Source: GCA-958296115 sp965222445
GTDB lineage: Bacteria > Chloroflexota > Dehalococcoidia > Lucifugimonadales > CAJWER01
Reading direction: 5' to 3'
DNA length: 64,000 nt
Assembly (NCBI GenBank): GCA_965222445.1
Contig: CBDCTY010000002.1
Span: 1,860,001 to 1,924,000, forward strand
Position 1 is the first letter of the stretch; every line of letters starts with the position of its first letter. Made by a program: the position numbers and the translations under genes. Positions 34,480 through 43,889 of the stretch are shown one piece after another. Under the pieces are notes generated by a model, which had not been told where the DNA came from, did not search any database, and saw nothing but the letters and a program-made list of their open reading frames with translations.

Positions 34480-35631
34480 TCACGCCGATTCCTCAACTCC
34501 CATGATGCGGGCCGCCGTGCCGCCGATGATTGAGGCCCGCTCTTCCTTGCTGAGGAAATCGCAGTAGAGCTTGTACTGGTTCAGGTTTTGCGCATAGGTG
34601 CAATACCGGCCCACCATCGGCCAATCGGACCCCCACATGAGCCTGTCGGCTCCTGTACGGTCGACGCACTCTTTGACTGTTGCCTCCGCCTCTTCCCAGG
34701 GATACTCCCACATTCCCCCCATCTGAATGGGAATGATCATCTCCATGTTCAACTGCGGTGCTTTGAACACGTCCCAGATATGTTCGGGAAACTCTATCCG
34801 GTCGCCCTCCAGAAACGCGCGCCATGGCAAGCCGTGGGTAATCACGACGGTGACCTCCGGATACCGCTCCATCCAGCGCAGCAGCACCCGCTGCTCCTCG
34901 AAGTACTCATCCAGAGCCGAGTGGCCATATCTGTCCCTCAGTGCCCCTCCCCTCCCCAGGATAGTGAAGAAGACGGGGACCTTCATGGAGGCCACTCCGT
35001 CCCAAAACGGGCGCATCACTCCGTCGTCCCACGGCTCAGTGCGGCCCATGCCCTTCAGAGACGGGACGATGGGTGCATAGTAGTTCCTCGGTACGAACTG
35101 CACAGCGGTGTGCCCCCCGAAATTGACCTCCTCCTGAACCTCGCGCAATGCCCTGTCTGGGTCTTCGGGCACCTCCGGCTCACTGACCATTATCGTCCGC
35201 ATCAGCCGGTCCGGATGGCGCCTGACGGCCTGCCTTTGAAAGCCGTTCTGTGTACGGTAGTGGCCCTTTGTTACGTAGCAGTGCAAGATGCCCATGTCGA
35301 CGCCCGCGTAGTCCATCTCGGCGATCATCAGCTCAGGCGGACACTCGAAGTCTTGCAGCATGGGGGGGAAGTACTGCTTGGTATATACCTCGTCTCGGTA
35401 TCTCCAGGCCAACTGGGCGTTGTGACGCGTCCACTCGACCTCGGTGAGCTCGCCTGTACCGGGGTCGATCAACGAGCTATTGTCCACGGGCTGGCGGTCT
35501 CGAACGCGCCACGCCTGCTGATGATGCCCGCCGAGCTCTCGCTGGACGATGCTCATCCTCTCCTTCAGCGTAGGGAATCCCTGTCTGGTATCCCAGGGAG
35601 CAAATGCCGACGGATAAGCATCTATGATCAT
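34480..35631 (-). CDS. Amidohydrolase-2-like protein lacking the HxH motif
   Basis: A 383-residue TIM-barrel hydrolase or decarboxylase of the amidohydrolase-2 type. ATG 35631 follows GGAGGT at ideal spacing. The N-terminus is MIIDAYPSAFAPWD, where the family normally has D-x-H-x-H; the two metal His are absent. Later features are present: VDMGILHCYVTKG, VVITHGLPWRAF and the C-terminal LMWGSDWPMVG with the conserved Asp. Just upstream (35645-35674) GTTGGCGCTACCTC is tandemly repeated. It is followed on the chromosome by a Gfo/Idh/MocA gene in the same direction. Confidence 0.82.
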   Translation of the reverse strand: MIIDAYPSAFAPWDTRQGFPTLKERMSIVQRELGGHHQQAWRVRDRQPVDNSSLIDPGTGELTEVEWTRHNAQLAWRYRDEVYTKQYFPPMLQDFECPPELMIAEMDYAGVDMGILHCYVTKGHYRTQNGFQRQAVRRHPDRLMRTIMVSEPEVPEDPDRALREVQEEVNFGGHTAVQFVPRNYYAPIVPSLKGMGRTEPWDDGVMRPFWDGVASMKVPVFFTILGRGGALRDRYGHSALDEYFEEQRVLLRWMERYPEVTVVITHGLPWRAFLEGDRIEFPEHIWDVFKAPQLNMEMIIPIQMGGMWEYPWEEAEATVKECVDRTGADRLMWGSDWPMVGRYCTYAQNLNQYKLYCDFLSKEERASIIGGTAARIMGVEESA

Positions 35632-35785
35632 GCTAACCTCCTTCGTTGGCGCTACCTCCGTTGGCGCTACCTCGCAGACGACGATCGATGGATGCCACGT
35701 AAGCCACGGGACAGCGGTTTCCCGACCTGAACGCCGTTCACGTGCCTCTCTGGAGGTGCGCCCGCTTACAGCGGCATCGGCACTG

Positions 35786-36859
35786 CTACTCGGGCACATC
35801 CACCAGCCGGGATCCTTGTCGATGAGAGTTGAGGAATCCCACCATGATCTGCACCGTCTTGCGCGCCTCCCTGCCCGGCGAGACGCTCGCGCCGCCCTTC
35901 TCTGCGATCGCCCCCAGTTCCCGATACGCCGCCCCCAGATTCCGGACGAGGTACTGACCGGGGACTAAGGTCTTGCGCACCGCTTCGCCTGTCTGGGGGT
36001 CGTTGGTGACAAGCTCGGCGGTACGATCCTGCACGGCTCCCCAGGGGGTGACGGTGATTTGGCCCTTCTTGCCTACAAGCAGATAGGAACTGTCTTGGAA
36101 CGCTTCCTTGTCGCCGCAGTAGTGGGCCTGCACACCGTTCTTGAACAGGATAAAACCGTTGGCCGATGGATCGTTCTCCGGCAGCTTGCCACCGTCGCCT
36201 CTGTAACGGTCCCATTCATCGAAGCCGTCCTCCAACCGGGCGAAGACCTTGTCTGGCTCGGACTCGGCAAAAAAGCAGATGCCGTCGATCTTGTGCGTCC
36301 CGTTGCGAAATAGCATCGCACGAGCCCCAGTGTGCATTACTACAATGGTGCTCAGCTTCCCGATTGAGCCCTCTCGGATCGCCGCCCGGACCCTGTGATA
36401 CAAGGGGTCCCACCGCCAAGTATGGTCGACGACGAGCGCTGCGTCATTTTCCTCGCAGGCTTTGACTATTCGGTCGGCGTCTTCCATGGATGTGGCCAAG
36501 GGCTTCTCCACGAAAATACCTTTCACTCCAGCGTTGGCGGCGTCAACGGCGATATCGGCGTGCAGGTGGTCCGAAGTGGCCACTGTCAGAATGTCCAGCC
36601 GCCCCTTGGCGAGCATTTCCTTGTAGTCCGTGTACATTGCAGCCGTCGGCCAGCGGCTGCCCCAGTCCCGGTCAAACTGTTCGAGCAGATCCGGCACCAA
36701 GTCGCAGACGCCGGCCACCTCAAAGTCAGACATCTGCGCCAGCGCGCCGGCGTGTGAAGTGGACACAGTGTCGCTGAATGGGGGCGGAGCTTCATCTGGA
36801 GGACGCTCGGCAATGCCGCCCAGCCCGACAATGCCCACACGATAGGTCTTCTTTGACAT
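35786..36859 (-). CDS. Gfo/Idh/MocA-family oxidoreductase
   Basis: A 357-residue NAD(P)-dependent dehydrogenase. It starts MSKKTYRVGIVGLGGIAERP with the Rossmann motif; the catalytic E-K-P is in IFVEKPLATSMEDADRIV. The C-terminal sheet domain includes LVGKKGQITVTPWG. It lies upstream of the amidohydrolase in the same direction (154-base gap), so the two probably act together on one compound. Confidence 0.9.
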   Translation of the reverse strand: MSKKTYRVGIVGLGGIAERPPDEAPPPFSDTVSTSHAGALAQMSDFEVAGVCDLVPDLLEQFDRDWGSRWPTAAMYTDYKEMLAKGRLDILTVATSDHLHADIAVDAANAGVKGIFVEKPLATSMEDADRIVKACEENDAALVVDHTWRWDPLYHRVRAAIREGSIGKLSTIVVMHTGARAMLFRNGTHKIDGICFFAESEPDKVFARLEDGFDEWDRYRGDGGKLPENDPSANGFILFKNGVQAHYCGDKEAFQDSSYLLVGKKGQITVTPWGAVQDRTAELVTNDPQTGEAVRKTLVPGQYLVRNLGAAYRELGAIAEKGGASVSPGREARKTVQIMVGFLNSHRQGSRLVDVPE

Positions 36860-37003
36860 AGTTCAACCTCAATGGACGGAGTCAGGTGAGAAGCAATGGT
36901 CGAAAATCGCACCGGGGTGTCCATTGGTCGGATGGTAGCGGTGGGGCAAAGGAGTGTCAAGACAATGGGCCCATCCGTAACTGCTCAGCAACTGTGTTGA
37001 AAG

Positions 37004-37975
37004 TCAAGATGAGTGACCGACGAGTGCCGGTGTGGTGGCGCGCTGAGCGCGCCAGGGAGAGCGCTGCTTGAGCATGGAGTTGAGTATGACGAGCAGTTTG
37101 CGCATACAAGCGACGAGGGCCACCTTCTTCGGCTTACCAGCGGCCAGCAGCCGCTGGTAGAAGTCCCGGATGACGGGATTGAAGCGACTGGCGGCCAGCG
37201 TTCCCATGTACAGGACGGCTCGGACCCGGGAGCGCCCGCCCCAGACGCGCCGTTTGCCACGCATGGTGCCGCTGTCCCTGTTGAAGGGAGCCACTCCGAC
37301 CAAGGCGGCGATCTGCCGACGGTTCAGCGTGCCCAGCTCCGGCAAATGGGCCAGGAGGGTGAGGGAGAGCTGCTCTCCCACGCCGGGGACGGTGCGCAGG
37401 AGGTCGTCTTTCTCTCGCCACATCGGACTGCTGCGGAGAGTCTGCCGCAGCCCTTCGTCAATGTCGGTCAGCTCCTGCTCGAGCCAAGCGATGTGGGCCT
37501 CGATGCGGGGCCGGACGGCGCTGATGGCGCTCCCAAGCCGGTTCTTCTCCGCCACCAAGATGGCTATCACTTGGTGCCTGCGGGCAACCAGGGAGTTGAG
37601 GACCTGGGTCTCGGCGTCCCTCAGAGGGCGCACGGCTGGGCGAACGGCGTCGGCGAAGTGGGCCAGTACGGCCGCGTCCAGGGCGTCAGTCTTCGCCAGC
37701 GTCCCGGTGGCTCTGGCGAAGTCTCGAACCTGCCGGGGGGTGACGATGACCACTGGCAGCGATGCGGCCGCCAGGGCTGCCACCGAAGGCAGCTCCAGGC
37801 CGCCCGAAGCCTCCAGCACCACCATGGCAGGTTCGAGGGCCCTGAGCCGAGAGACCAGTTCCCGGATCCCAGGCTCGTCATTGGAGATGGTCCACCTCTG
37901 CCCTATGGGGCGGACCGCGATGTCCAGATGGGCCTTGGCCACATCAATGCCTACGTAGACTGCTTCCTGTTCCAT
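37004..37975 (-). CDS. IS110-family transposase (DEDD recombinase)
   Basis: A 323-residue transposase with an N-terminal RuvC-like DEDD domain (VYVGIDVAKAHLDIAV, VLEASGGLE, KTDALDAAVLAHFAD) and a C-terminal Transposase_20 domain (LLRTVPGVGEQLSLTLLAHL, RRQIAALVGVAPFNRDSGTM) with the catalytic Ser region in ILNSMLKQ. ATG 37975 follows AGGAGG. The open frame continues upstream but that part looks non-coding. Confidence 0.93.
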   Translation of the reverse strand: MEQEAVYVGIDVAKAHLDIAVRPIGQRWTISNDEPGIRELVSRLRALEPAMVVLEASGGLELPSVAALAAASLPVVIVTPRQVRDFARATGTLAKTDALDAAVLAHFADAVRPAVRPLRDAETQVLNSLVARRHQVIAILVAEKNRLGSAISAVRPRIEAHIAWLEQELTDIDEGLRQTLRSSPMWREKDDLLRTVPGVGEQLSLTLLAHLPELGTLNRRQIAALVGVAPFNRDSGTMRGKRRVWGGRSRVRAVLYMGTLAASRFNPVIRDFYQRLLAAGKPKKVALVACMRKLLVILNSMLKQRSPWRAQRATTPALVGHSS

Positions 37976-38170
37976 CCATACCTCCTGTGTGAAGTACTGG
38001 CCCTTCCTTGCGCGATGCGGGCTCGTTTGGCCCAGGCAACTGTTCGGGCTCTGTTTGGGGGTGGTGCGGCGACCCTCGCTGAACAACGGTCTTTGATGAC
38101 CAAGAGTTGGCCGGTCTGCCGCACCCCACTCCACCTCTGTGAAGTCACTATTGGGAACCACCACTAACAT
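37976..38170 (-). ncRNA. Candidate bridge RNA region of the IS110 element
   Basis: IS110-group elements encode a structured guide (bridge) RNA in the non-coding left end upstream of the transposase gene. About 195 bases of non-coding DNA precede the start here, while only about 40 follow the stop, which fits that layout. Short G/C stems can be drawn (for example near 38060-38090). The loops were not assigned, so this is positional inference. Confidence 0.35.
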
Positions 38171-38309
38171 ACAAGAGTCTATAGCACGAATGCCCACGGC
38201 GCGGCGCGGCGCGATCTTGCCGAAAGCTAAATCGCCCTATCAGTGACACTTCTGGTCGAGGATATCTCACGAAGTCCGAACAGTTACGCCCATCCGCCCT
38301 CTAGGCTGA

Positions 38310-38337
38310 TTGACAGTATTCGGACTTGGACTATAAT
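38310..38337 (+). promoter_or_regulatory. Consensus sigma-70 promoter with inverted repeat
   Basis: TTGACA (38310) and TATAAT (38332) are both perfect, 16 bases apart, 45 bases before the next gene's ATG. AAGTCCGAA at 38272-38280 and TTCGGACTT at 38319-38327 form a 9-bp inverted repeat; the second arm lies in the promoter spacer, so a repressor could act here. Confidence 0.75.
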
Positions 38338-38381
38338 CCCACTCAGTCAGGGTACAGGGCTTCCACATAGGGGTGCCGCGT

Positions 38382-39491
38382 ATGAGTAGCAACGATGGGA
38401 TTCTGAAGGCCGCGATTATCGGGCTGAGACACGGGCACCTGGGCACAATCCACCGGGAGAGACCTGGCTACATCAGCAACTTCCGCCAACTGGATGGGGT
38501 GGACGTCGTAGCCTACTGCGAGGACGTAGCCACGGACGTGTTGAACGACGCTCGGGAACACCATCCCGGCGCGAGCGTCTACACCAGCGTCGACGACCTT
38601 ATCGCGAACGAGGACTTCGACCTAGCATGCGTCGTGCTGCCCGCATACCAGATCCCTGAGGTGGGCATCAAGCTAGCAGAGGCGGGCAAGCACTTCTTCA
38701 TGGAAAAGCAATTCGCCCGTAACTCTGACGACCTGAAGCCGTTGGTCAGCGCAGTACGGACCAGTGGAGTAAAGGTGATGCTCGGCTACATGTACAGGTT
38801 CAATCCCGCCATGCAGCAACTCAAGAGCTTTATAGAGGATGGCATCTTCGGCAAGCCGCTGTCCGTCGAGGCGCGGCATATCACCACGCAAGTCCGGCCG
38901 GGAGCATCTCGCGACCCGCGGCACTTCATGTTCACCAACAGAGAAGAGGGCGGCGGGATTTTGCACATGCTAGCGTGCCATAACGTGGAGGTCATGCGCT
39001 TTCTCATGGGCTGCGAAGCTACGGCGGTCCAGGCGATGGTTGGTCGGCCGGTCGGATACATGGACGAACCGCTGGAAGACCTAGCCATAGTCGCGTTTGA
39101 GTATGAAAACGGCGCCTACGGCAGTCTCCATGCTGGCTACCTGGCGCCGGAGGCAGCCGATAGGGACGTCGCGCTGATCTACCGGGGCACGGAGGGGTTC
39201 GCGAATTGTAGCCACGTCGAGCACAACCCGACCACGCTGGCAGTTACCAGCACCGCGCCCGCATGGAGTGGCTCTCATGAGCGCCACTTCAGCTTCGCCC
39301 TCGAGCCATTCCACGGCTACGGCAACGCTCGATGGCACCACGACTGGCTTCAGGACTACGTGCGGGCCATCAGACAGGACGAGGAACCCGCCTTGACCAT
39401 CGACGATGCGCTTCACGTTCTCCAATCCATAGATGCAGTTTACGAATCTGCCCGGACAGGGCGGCGCGTCGAGATAAGTTACGGGCTTTGA
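38382..39491 (+). CDS. Gfo/Idh/MocA-family oxidoreductase
   Basis: A 369-residue dehydrogenase. Its Rossmann segment reads AAIIGLRHGHLGTIHRE, unusual in place of G-x-G-x-x-G, and the usual E-K-P reads FFMEKQFARNSDDLK. GYMYRFNPAMQQLKSFIEDG and LHMLACHNVEVMRFLMG mark the C-terminal domain. ATG 38382 follows AGGGG; GTG 38373 is possible. It sits between an IS110 and an IS1380 and is expressed from a consensus promoter. Confidence 0.86.
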   Translation: MSSNDGILKAAIIGLRHGHLGTIHRERPGYISNFRQLDGVDVVAYCEDVATDVLNDAREHHPGASVYTSVDDLIANEDFDLACVVLPAYQIPEVGIKLAEAGKHFFMEKQFARNSDDLKPLVSAVRTSGVKVMLGYMYRFNPAMQQLKSFIEDGIFGKPLSVEARHITTQVRPGASRDPRHFMFTNREEGGGILHMLACHNVEVMRFLMGCEATAVQAMVGRPVGYMDEPLEDLAIVAFEYENGAYGSLHAGYLAPEAADRDVALIYRGTEGFANCSHVEHNPTTLAVTSTAPAWSGSHERHFSFALEPFHGYGNARWHHDWLQDYVRAIRQDEEPALTIDDALHVLQSIDAVYESARTGRRVEISYGL

Positions 39492-39631
39492 GACGCCCCT
39501 CCACGGCTCTACCTCGACGGCCGGCCTGATGAGCCTGTTGCTGGAGGAGTTCGGTTCCAGGACTACGTCCTGGTTCCTATGACGCAAGCTTCTTGGGAAC
39601 GGTGACCGGCACGGTGCCACCGATTTCTAAC

Positions 39632-41343
39632 CCCGAATCCACCGAAGGAGTGGGAATTAAAGGTCTGCTGAAAAGGTGAAAGGGTGCTCCTCTGAATCTG
39701 GGATAATGGTTTTGTAGCAGCAAACCGACCCCGGAAAAGGAGCACCCAACAGATGCTATCACGCAACCACCTCGACCGCATCCAAATCGCCTTCGACGAC
39801 CTCCGTTTGGTGGCCAACGGCGGCCTGCTCCTTCCAGCCACCTTGGCCCTGCACCTCGGCCTTTCCCAACTGGTACAGCAGCGTCTGGAACTGGGCGATG
39901 CGCCGGGCCGGGCCAACACCGGCGACAAGATAATGACGCTGGTCGCCTCCGCGCTGGCCGGCGGCGACTGCATCGACGACGCCGATGCGCTGCGCGCCGG
40001 TGGGACGGCCGGTGTTCTCGACTGCGTGGTCAAGGCACCATCCACCCTGGGCACTTTCCTGCGCAGCTTCCAGTGGGGCCACGTCCGTCAACTCGACCGG
40101 GTGAGCCGGGAGTTGCTGGCACGGGCATGGGCCGACGGCGCCGGACCCGGCGATGCGCCGTTCACCATCGACCTCGATTCCACCATTTGTGAGACCTACG
40201 GACTGGACAAGGAGGGGGCGCGACACCATGGTTATACCGGCCAGCGGGGCTATCACCCGCTGCTGGCTGTCGCCGCCGGTACCGGCGAGGTGCTGATGTC
40301 CCGTCTGCGCGAGGGCCGCGCCAACACCGCCCGCGGCGCCGCCCACTTCCTGCGGGAGACGGTGGGGCGGGTGCGCTACGCTGGAGCCAGGGGACAACTC
40401 ACGGTGCGGGCCGACAGCGGCTTCTACGCTCATAGCGTGGTATCCGTCTGCCGCAAGACGAAGGTCCGCTTCTCCATCACCATCCGCCAGCGTGCCAGCC
40501 TGCGCAACCTCATTGAAGCCATACCCGAGGCGGACTGGACGCCCATCCCCTACTGGATGGACGGCGCCGCCGACGTGGCCGAGACCACCTACACTCCCTT
40601 TGAGAGTGAGCCCGGCGCCGCGCCGGTGCGGCTCATCGTGCGGCGAGTGAAGCCCACGCCGGGTTCCCAGTTGGCCCTCTTCGCCAGCTACAGCTATCAC
40701 GGCTTCATCACCGACCACGATGGGGAGATGCTCGAACTGGAGGCCGCCCATCGCCGCCACGCCGAGATCGAGAATGCCATTCGAGACCTCAAGTACGGCG
40801 TCGGACTGAACCACATGCCCTCGGGCCGCTTCGCCGCCAACGGCGCCTGGCTGGCGATACAGGTGCTGGCGCACAACCTCGCTCGCTGGACCGCACGGAT
40901 CGGTCTGGGTGAGCAGGTGGTGACCACCAAGACCCTCCGGCGGCGGTTCTTCGCCCTAGCGCGCCGGCTCACTCGCTCGGCGCGCCGGCTCACTTTGCAT
41001 CTCCCCCAGCGCTGGCCCTGGGAAACCCAGTTCAGCAGTGCCCTGGCCCGGCTGCGAGCCATTCCACTCCCAGCCTGACGGCGCCCTTCTGCCACTGACC
41101 CGTCATCCGGCCAACTGAACGTCCCCGCCAACTCGCGCCATCCAGGCCCGCGAGCGCCTCTTGCCGCGTCCTATCCCGCCATCCCGCTCGCCACAGCCAC
41201 TGCAGGCCGCCATCGGTGCCCCCAAAAGCGGTCGCAGACCGCCCGCCAACCTCCCGTCTACCCGAATTCGAGCCCGGATCATCGCGCCTGTAACTCACTT
41301 ACCCCTTTCCGCTGCCCTCGCGCCGTCCATCGGTGGATTCGGG
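39632..41343 (+). mobile_element. IS1380-family element
   Basis: A 1712-bp element with inverted ends CCCGAATCCACCGA and TCGGTGGATTCGGG. CTAAC is duplicated on both sides (39627-39631 and 41344-41348). One intact transposase gene lies inside. Confidence 0.9.
39753..41078 (+). CDS. IS1380 transposase
   Basis: A 441-residue DDE transposase: FTIDLDSTICETYG with the first Asp, GYTGQRGYHPLLAVAAGTGE, LTVRADSGFYAHSVVSVC with the second Asp, and the Glu region HRRHAEIENAIRDLKYGVGL. The N-terminus MLSRNHLDRIQIAFDDLRLV is typical. No disruption is seen. Confidence 0.94.
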   Translation: MLSRNHLDRIQIAFDDLRLVANGGLLLPATLALHLGLSQLVQQRLELGDAPGRANTGDKIMTLVASALAGGDCIDDADALRAGGTAGVLDCVVKAPSTLGTFLRSFQWGHVRQLDRVSRELLARAWADGAGPGDAPFTIDLDSTICETYGLDKEGARHHGYTGQRGYHPLLAVAAGTGEVLMSRLREGRANTARGAAHFLRETVGRVRYAGARGQLTVRADSGFYAHSVVSVCRKTKVRFSITIRQRASLRNLIEAIPEADWTPIPYWMDGAADVAETTYTPFESEPGAAPVRLIVRRVKPTPGSQLALFASYSYHGFITDHDGEMLELEAAHRRHAEIENAIRDLKYGVGLNHMPSGRFAANGAWLAIQVLAHNLARWTARIGLGEQVVTTKTLRRRFFALARRLTRSARRLTLHLPQRWPWETQFSSALARLRAIPLPA

Positions 41344-41582
41344 CTAACGCGTAAGAATGAACGGCACCTATCTTAGTCCATCCCCTAGTGGAAGTACGTC
41401 TTCGAGCTCCTTTGGGAGTCCACCTATCAAGAAGCCGTACGTATCTGCTGATAACCGCCGCATATCGTAGCATTGGCAACCAGATGTGCTGCAAGGATGT
41501 CTTAGGAGCGCCGCTAGGGTTAGGAAGCCTGTATATCAGAAAAGAGCCATCAGTAAGAGACGAATATCGTAGCATTTGCATG

Positions 41583-41611
41583 TTGACAAACCGATAGTGA
41601 GCGATTAAACT
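41583..41611 (+). promoter_or_regulatory. Promoter of the ABC transporter genes
   Basis: TTGACA (41583) and TAAACT (41606) are spaced by exactly 17 bases and lie 42 bases before the ATG of the binding-protein gene, whose ribosome site is GAGGAGG. In the same 300-base gap ATATCGTAGCATT occurs twice (41462 and 41564), 102 bases apart; these may be operator half-sites. No gene lies in 41349-41652. Confidence 0.7.
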
Positions 41612-41652
41612 GCTTCACTGTCTATCCTTAAGGAAAGTGAGGAGGCACGGTC

Positions 41653-43794
41653 ATGAGACTGAGACATTGGGTTATTAGTTTCGTATCGGTTGCGATCCTG
41701 ATGGGAGCGGTCGCATGTGGCTCTGCTGAGCAAGAGCCTACGCCCGCCCCTGAGACAGCTCCGGCCCCTGCAGCAAAGAGCGCTGCACCTACCCCGGCTC
41801 CAGCCCCGGCAAGCGCTCCTGCGCCGTCTGCCCCTACTGATGCTCTTCTTGCCGGCACGTACCCCAATGGAAACGTGCGGTTCAACGTAGATCCACCCAT
41901 ACCAACGTCGTTCAGCGAAGCGCCAGAGCTTGCTGCGTTGGTCAAGCAAGGGACGCTGCCTCCTGTCGATCAGCGGCTGCCTGAAGATCCGTTGGTTCTA
42001 GCGCCACCCCAATCGATAGGCAAGTACGGCGGGACGTGGAGGAGGATTTACCTCTATGTAGGCGACCACGGTGCCGTAATCACAGACCAGTTACAGAGGT
42101 TTGACGGCGATGGGGCAACGATAATGCCTCACCTCGCCAAGAGCGTTACTTTCTCCGACGGAGGCCGAACAGCCACCATCACGCTACGTACGGGGCAAAA
42201 GTGGTCCGACGGCGAGCCTTTCACGACGGACGACTTCGAGTGGCAGTGGAACAACCTGTTGAACAACGAGGAGTTCAAGCCGACGTTCCCTTCGGGCCTG
42301 TTGAGCCCTATCACCAAGAACAAGCCGACGTTAAAGAAGATCGACGACGTAACAGTCAGCTTCACCTGGGATGACCCGTACTACTCGCTCACCGATAACG
42401 GGCTGCGAGGTGGCTTCTTCAGCGCCGGCGGCGGCGGGTACCTCTTCTCGCCGGCCCACTACCTTGAGCAGTTCCATCCAGACTTCGCCGACATGGCAAA
42501 GTTGGAACAGATGATGGCAGAGGCCGAGGTCGACAACTGGGTCAAGCTGATAAAGCTTAAGCTGAACGCATATACGAACCCCGACCTGCCTCAGCTAAGC
42601 GCCTGGGTCACCGACCGATCAGCAAAGCAGTCGCCCTGGACGCTGAAGCGGAATCCCTACTACTTCGCGGTGGACACAGCGGGCAACCAGCTTCCATACA
42701 TCGACGAGCTCATGGTCACGATGGTTGAGGACCAGGAGGTGGCTGCTCTGAAGATCGCTGCCGGCGAGGTGGACTTCCAGAGCAGGCAGTCGACGATCGA
42801 AAAGCTACCTGTGTACCTTAAGAACGCCGATGCTAACGGATACCATTTGACGTTCTGGCCCAACAACGATCCGACGACGGTGTCGCTTTACCTGAACCAG
42901 GCGTGGAACGCCGACCCGGTAATTGGGGAGTTGATCCACACTCGGGACTTCCGAAAGGCCCTTTCCATGGGCCTCGATAGAGAGGCCATCAAAGAAACCT
43001 TCCTCCAAGGAATGGGCGAGGCTCGGGCCTTCGTACCCAGCAAGGGTACACTCTATTATCCGGGAGATGAGTACGCCTATCCGGACTACATCAAACTGGA
43101 CGTCGAAAAGGCCAATCAGTTGCTGGATTCCATTGTGCTCAAGGGCGGTGGTACAATAAAGGAGAGGGACTCTAGCGGGTTCAGGTTACGCCCAGACGGC
43201 CAGGGCCCGCTGTCGCTCCACCACAGCATTCGGGCCGGCTTCCTGACCGACTTCACGTCCGTCTCCGAGATCGCCATCCGGAATTGGGAGAAGCTGGGCA
43301 TTAAGGGGACCCTTGAGGTTGACCGCCTAGCCGGTAACAAGGTTTGGGACAACGAGGCCTATCTATTCCCATACTTTGCCGAGGGGAGCAACCCGTGGAT
43401 CTCGGCCGGATTGGTGCTTCCGACACAGTTCTGGGGTTTCGGGTGGTCCAAGCTCGGCCGATTCTACGCAACTGGCGGCGCGGAGGGTGTGGATCCAGAC
43501 CAAGACTTGTTCATCAACCCCGAGGGAGAGAATCCTCTGTTGAAGCTCCTGGAACTCTACGACAGTGGCAAGAAGTTCCCCACCAACTCACCGGAGCGCA
43601 TTGAAATGGGCAAGGAGATCTTTCGGATACACTCCAAGGAGGTGTTCTCTATTCCCACGGTGGCTGACACCCCTGCGATGAAGGGGATTTTCCCCACCAA
43701 CAACGACTTCAAGAACGTGCCGGAGAAGACTGTTTGCTGCCAGGGATACTGGGGTGACGGCCCCAGACCGGAGCTGTACTACTTCGATAGGTAG
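41653..43794 (+). CDS. Oligopeptide-type ABC solute-binding lipoprotein
   Basis: A 713-residue extracellular binding protein of family 5. The signal peptide ends in the lipobox GAVAC (Cys22), followed by a long Ala/Pro-rich tether (PAPETAPAPAAKSAAPTPAP). The SBP_bac_5 domain covers most of the rest: LRTGQKWSDGEPFTTDDFEW, RDFRKALSMGLDREAIKETF and AYPDYIKLDVEKANQLLD. Large size suggests an oligopeptide or oligosaccharide ligand. It heads a three-gene operon with two permeases. Confidence 0.92.
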   Translation: MRLRHWVISFVSVAILMGAVACGSAEQEPTPAPETAPAPAAKSAAPTPAPAPASAPAPSAPTDALLAGTYPNGNVRFNVDPPIPTSFSEAPELAALVKQGTLPPVDQRLPEDPLVLAPPQSIGKYGGTWRRIYLYVGDHGAVITDQLQRFDGDGATIMPHLAKSVTFSDGGRTATITLRTGQKWSDGEPFTTDDFEWQWNNLLNNEEFKPTFPSGLLSPITKNKPTLKKIDDVTVSFTWDDPYYSLTDNGLRGGFFSAGGGGYLFSPAHYLEQFHPDFADMAKLEQMMAEAEVDNWVKLIKLKLNAYTNPDLPQLSAWVTDRSAKQSPWTLKRNPYYFAVDTAGNQLPYIDELMVTMVEDQEVAALKIAAGEVDFQSRQSTIEKLPVYLKNADANGYHLTFWPNNDPTTVSLYLNQAWNADPVIGELIHTRDFRKALSMGLDREAIKETFLQGMGEARAFVPSKGTLYYPGDEYAYPDYIKLDVEKANQLLDSIVLKGGGTIKERDSSGFRLRPDGQGPLSLHHSIRAGFLTDFTSVSEIAIRNWEKLGIKGTLEVDRLAGNKVWDNEAYLFPYFAEGSNPWISAGLVLPTQFWGFGWSKLGRFYATGGAEGVDPDQDLFINPEGENPLLKLLELYDSGKKFPTNSPERIEMGKEIFRIHSKEVFSIPTVADTPAMKGIFPTNNDFKNVPEKTVCCQGYWGDGPRPELYYFDR

Positions 43795-43809
43795 TAGAGC
43801 CCTGACGCG

Positions 43810-43856
43810 TAACCGCGAGCAACAGGACCCCGATGAAGTCCTGTTGCTCGCGGTTA
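43810..43856 (+). promoter_or_regulatory. Perfect 19-bp intercistronic hairpin
   Basis: TAACCGCGAGCAACAGGAC pairs fully with GTCCTGTTGCTCGCGGTTA around a 9-base loop, between the binding-protein and permease genes. No T run follows, so it is likelier to stabilise the upstream mRNA (giving more binding protein than permease) than to end transcription. Confidence 0.75.
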
Positions 43857-43889
43857 TGGGACCCGAATAACCAGGGAGGAGGCAGTCTT

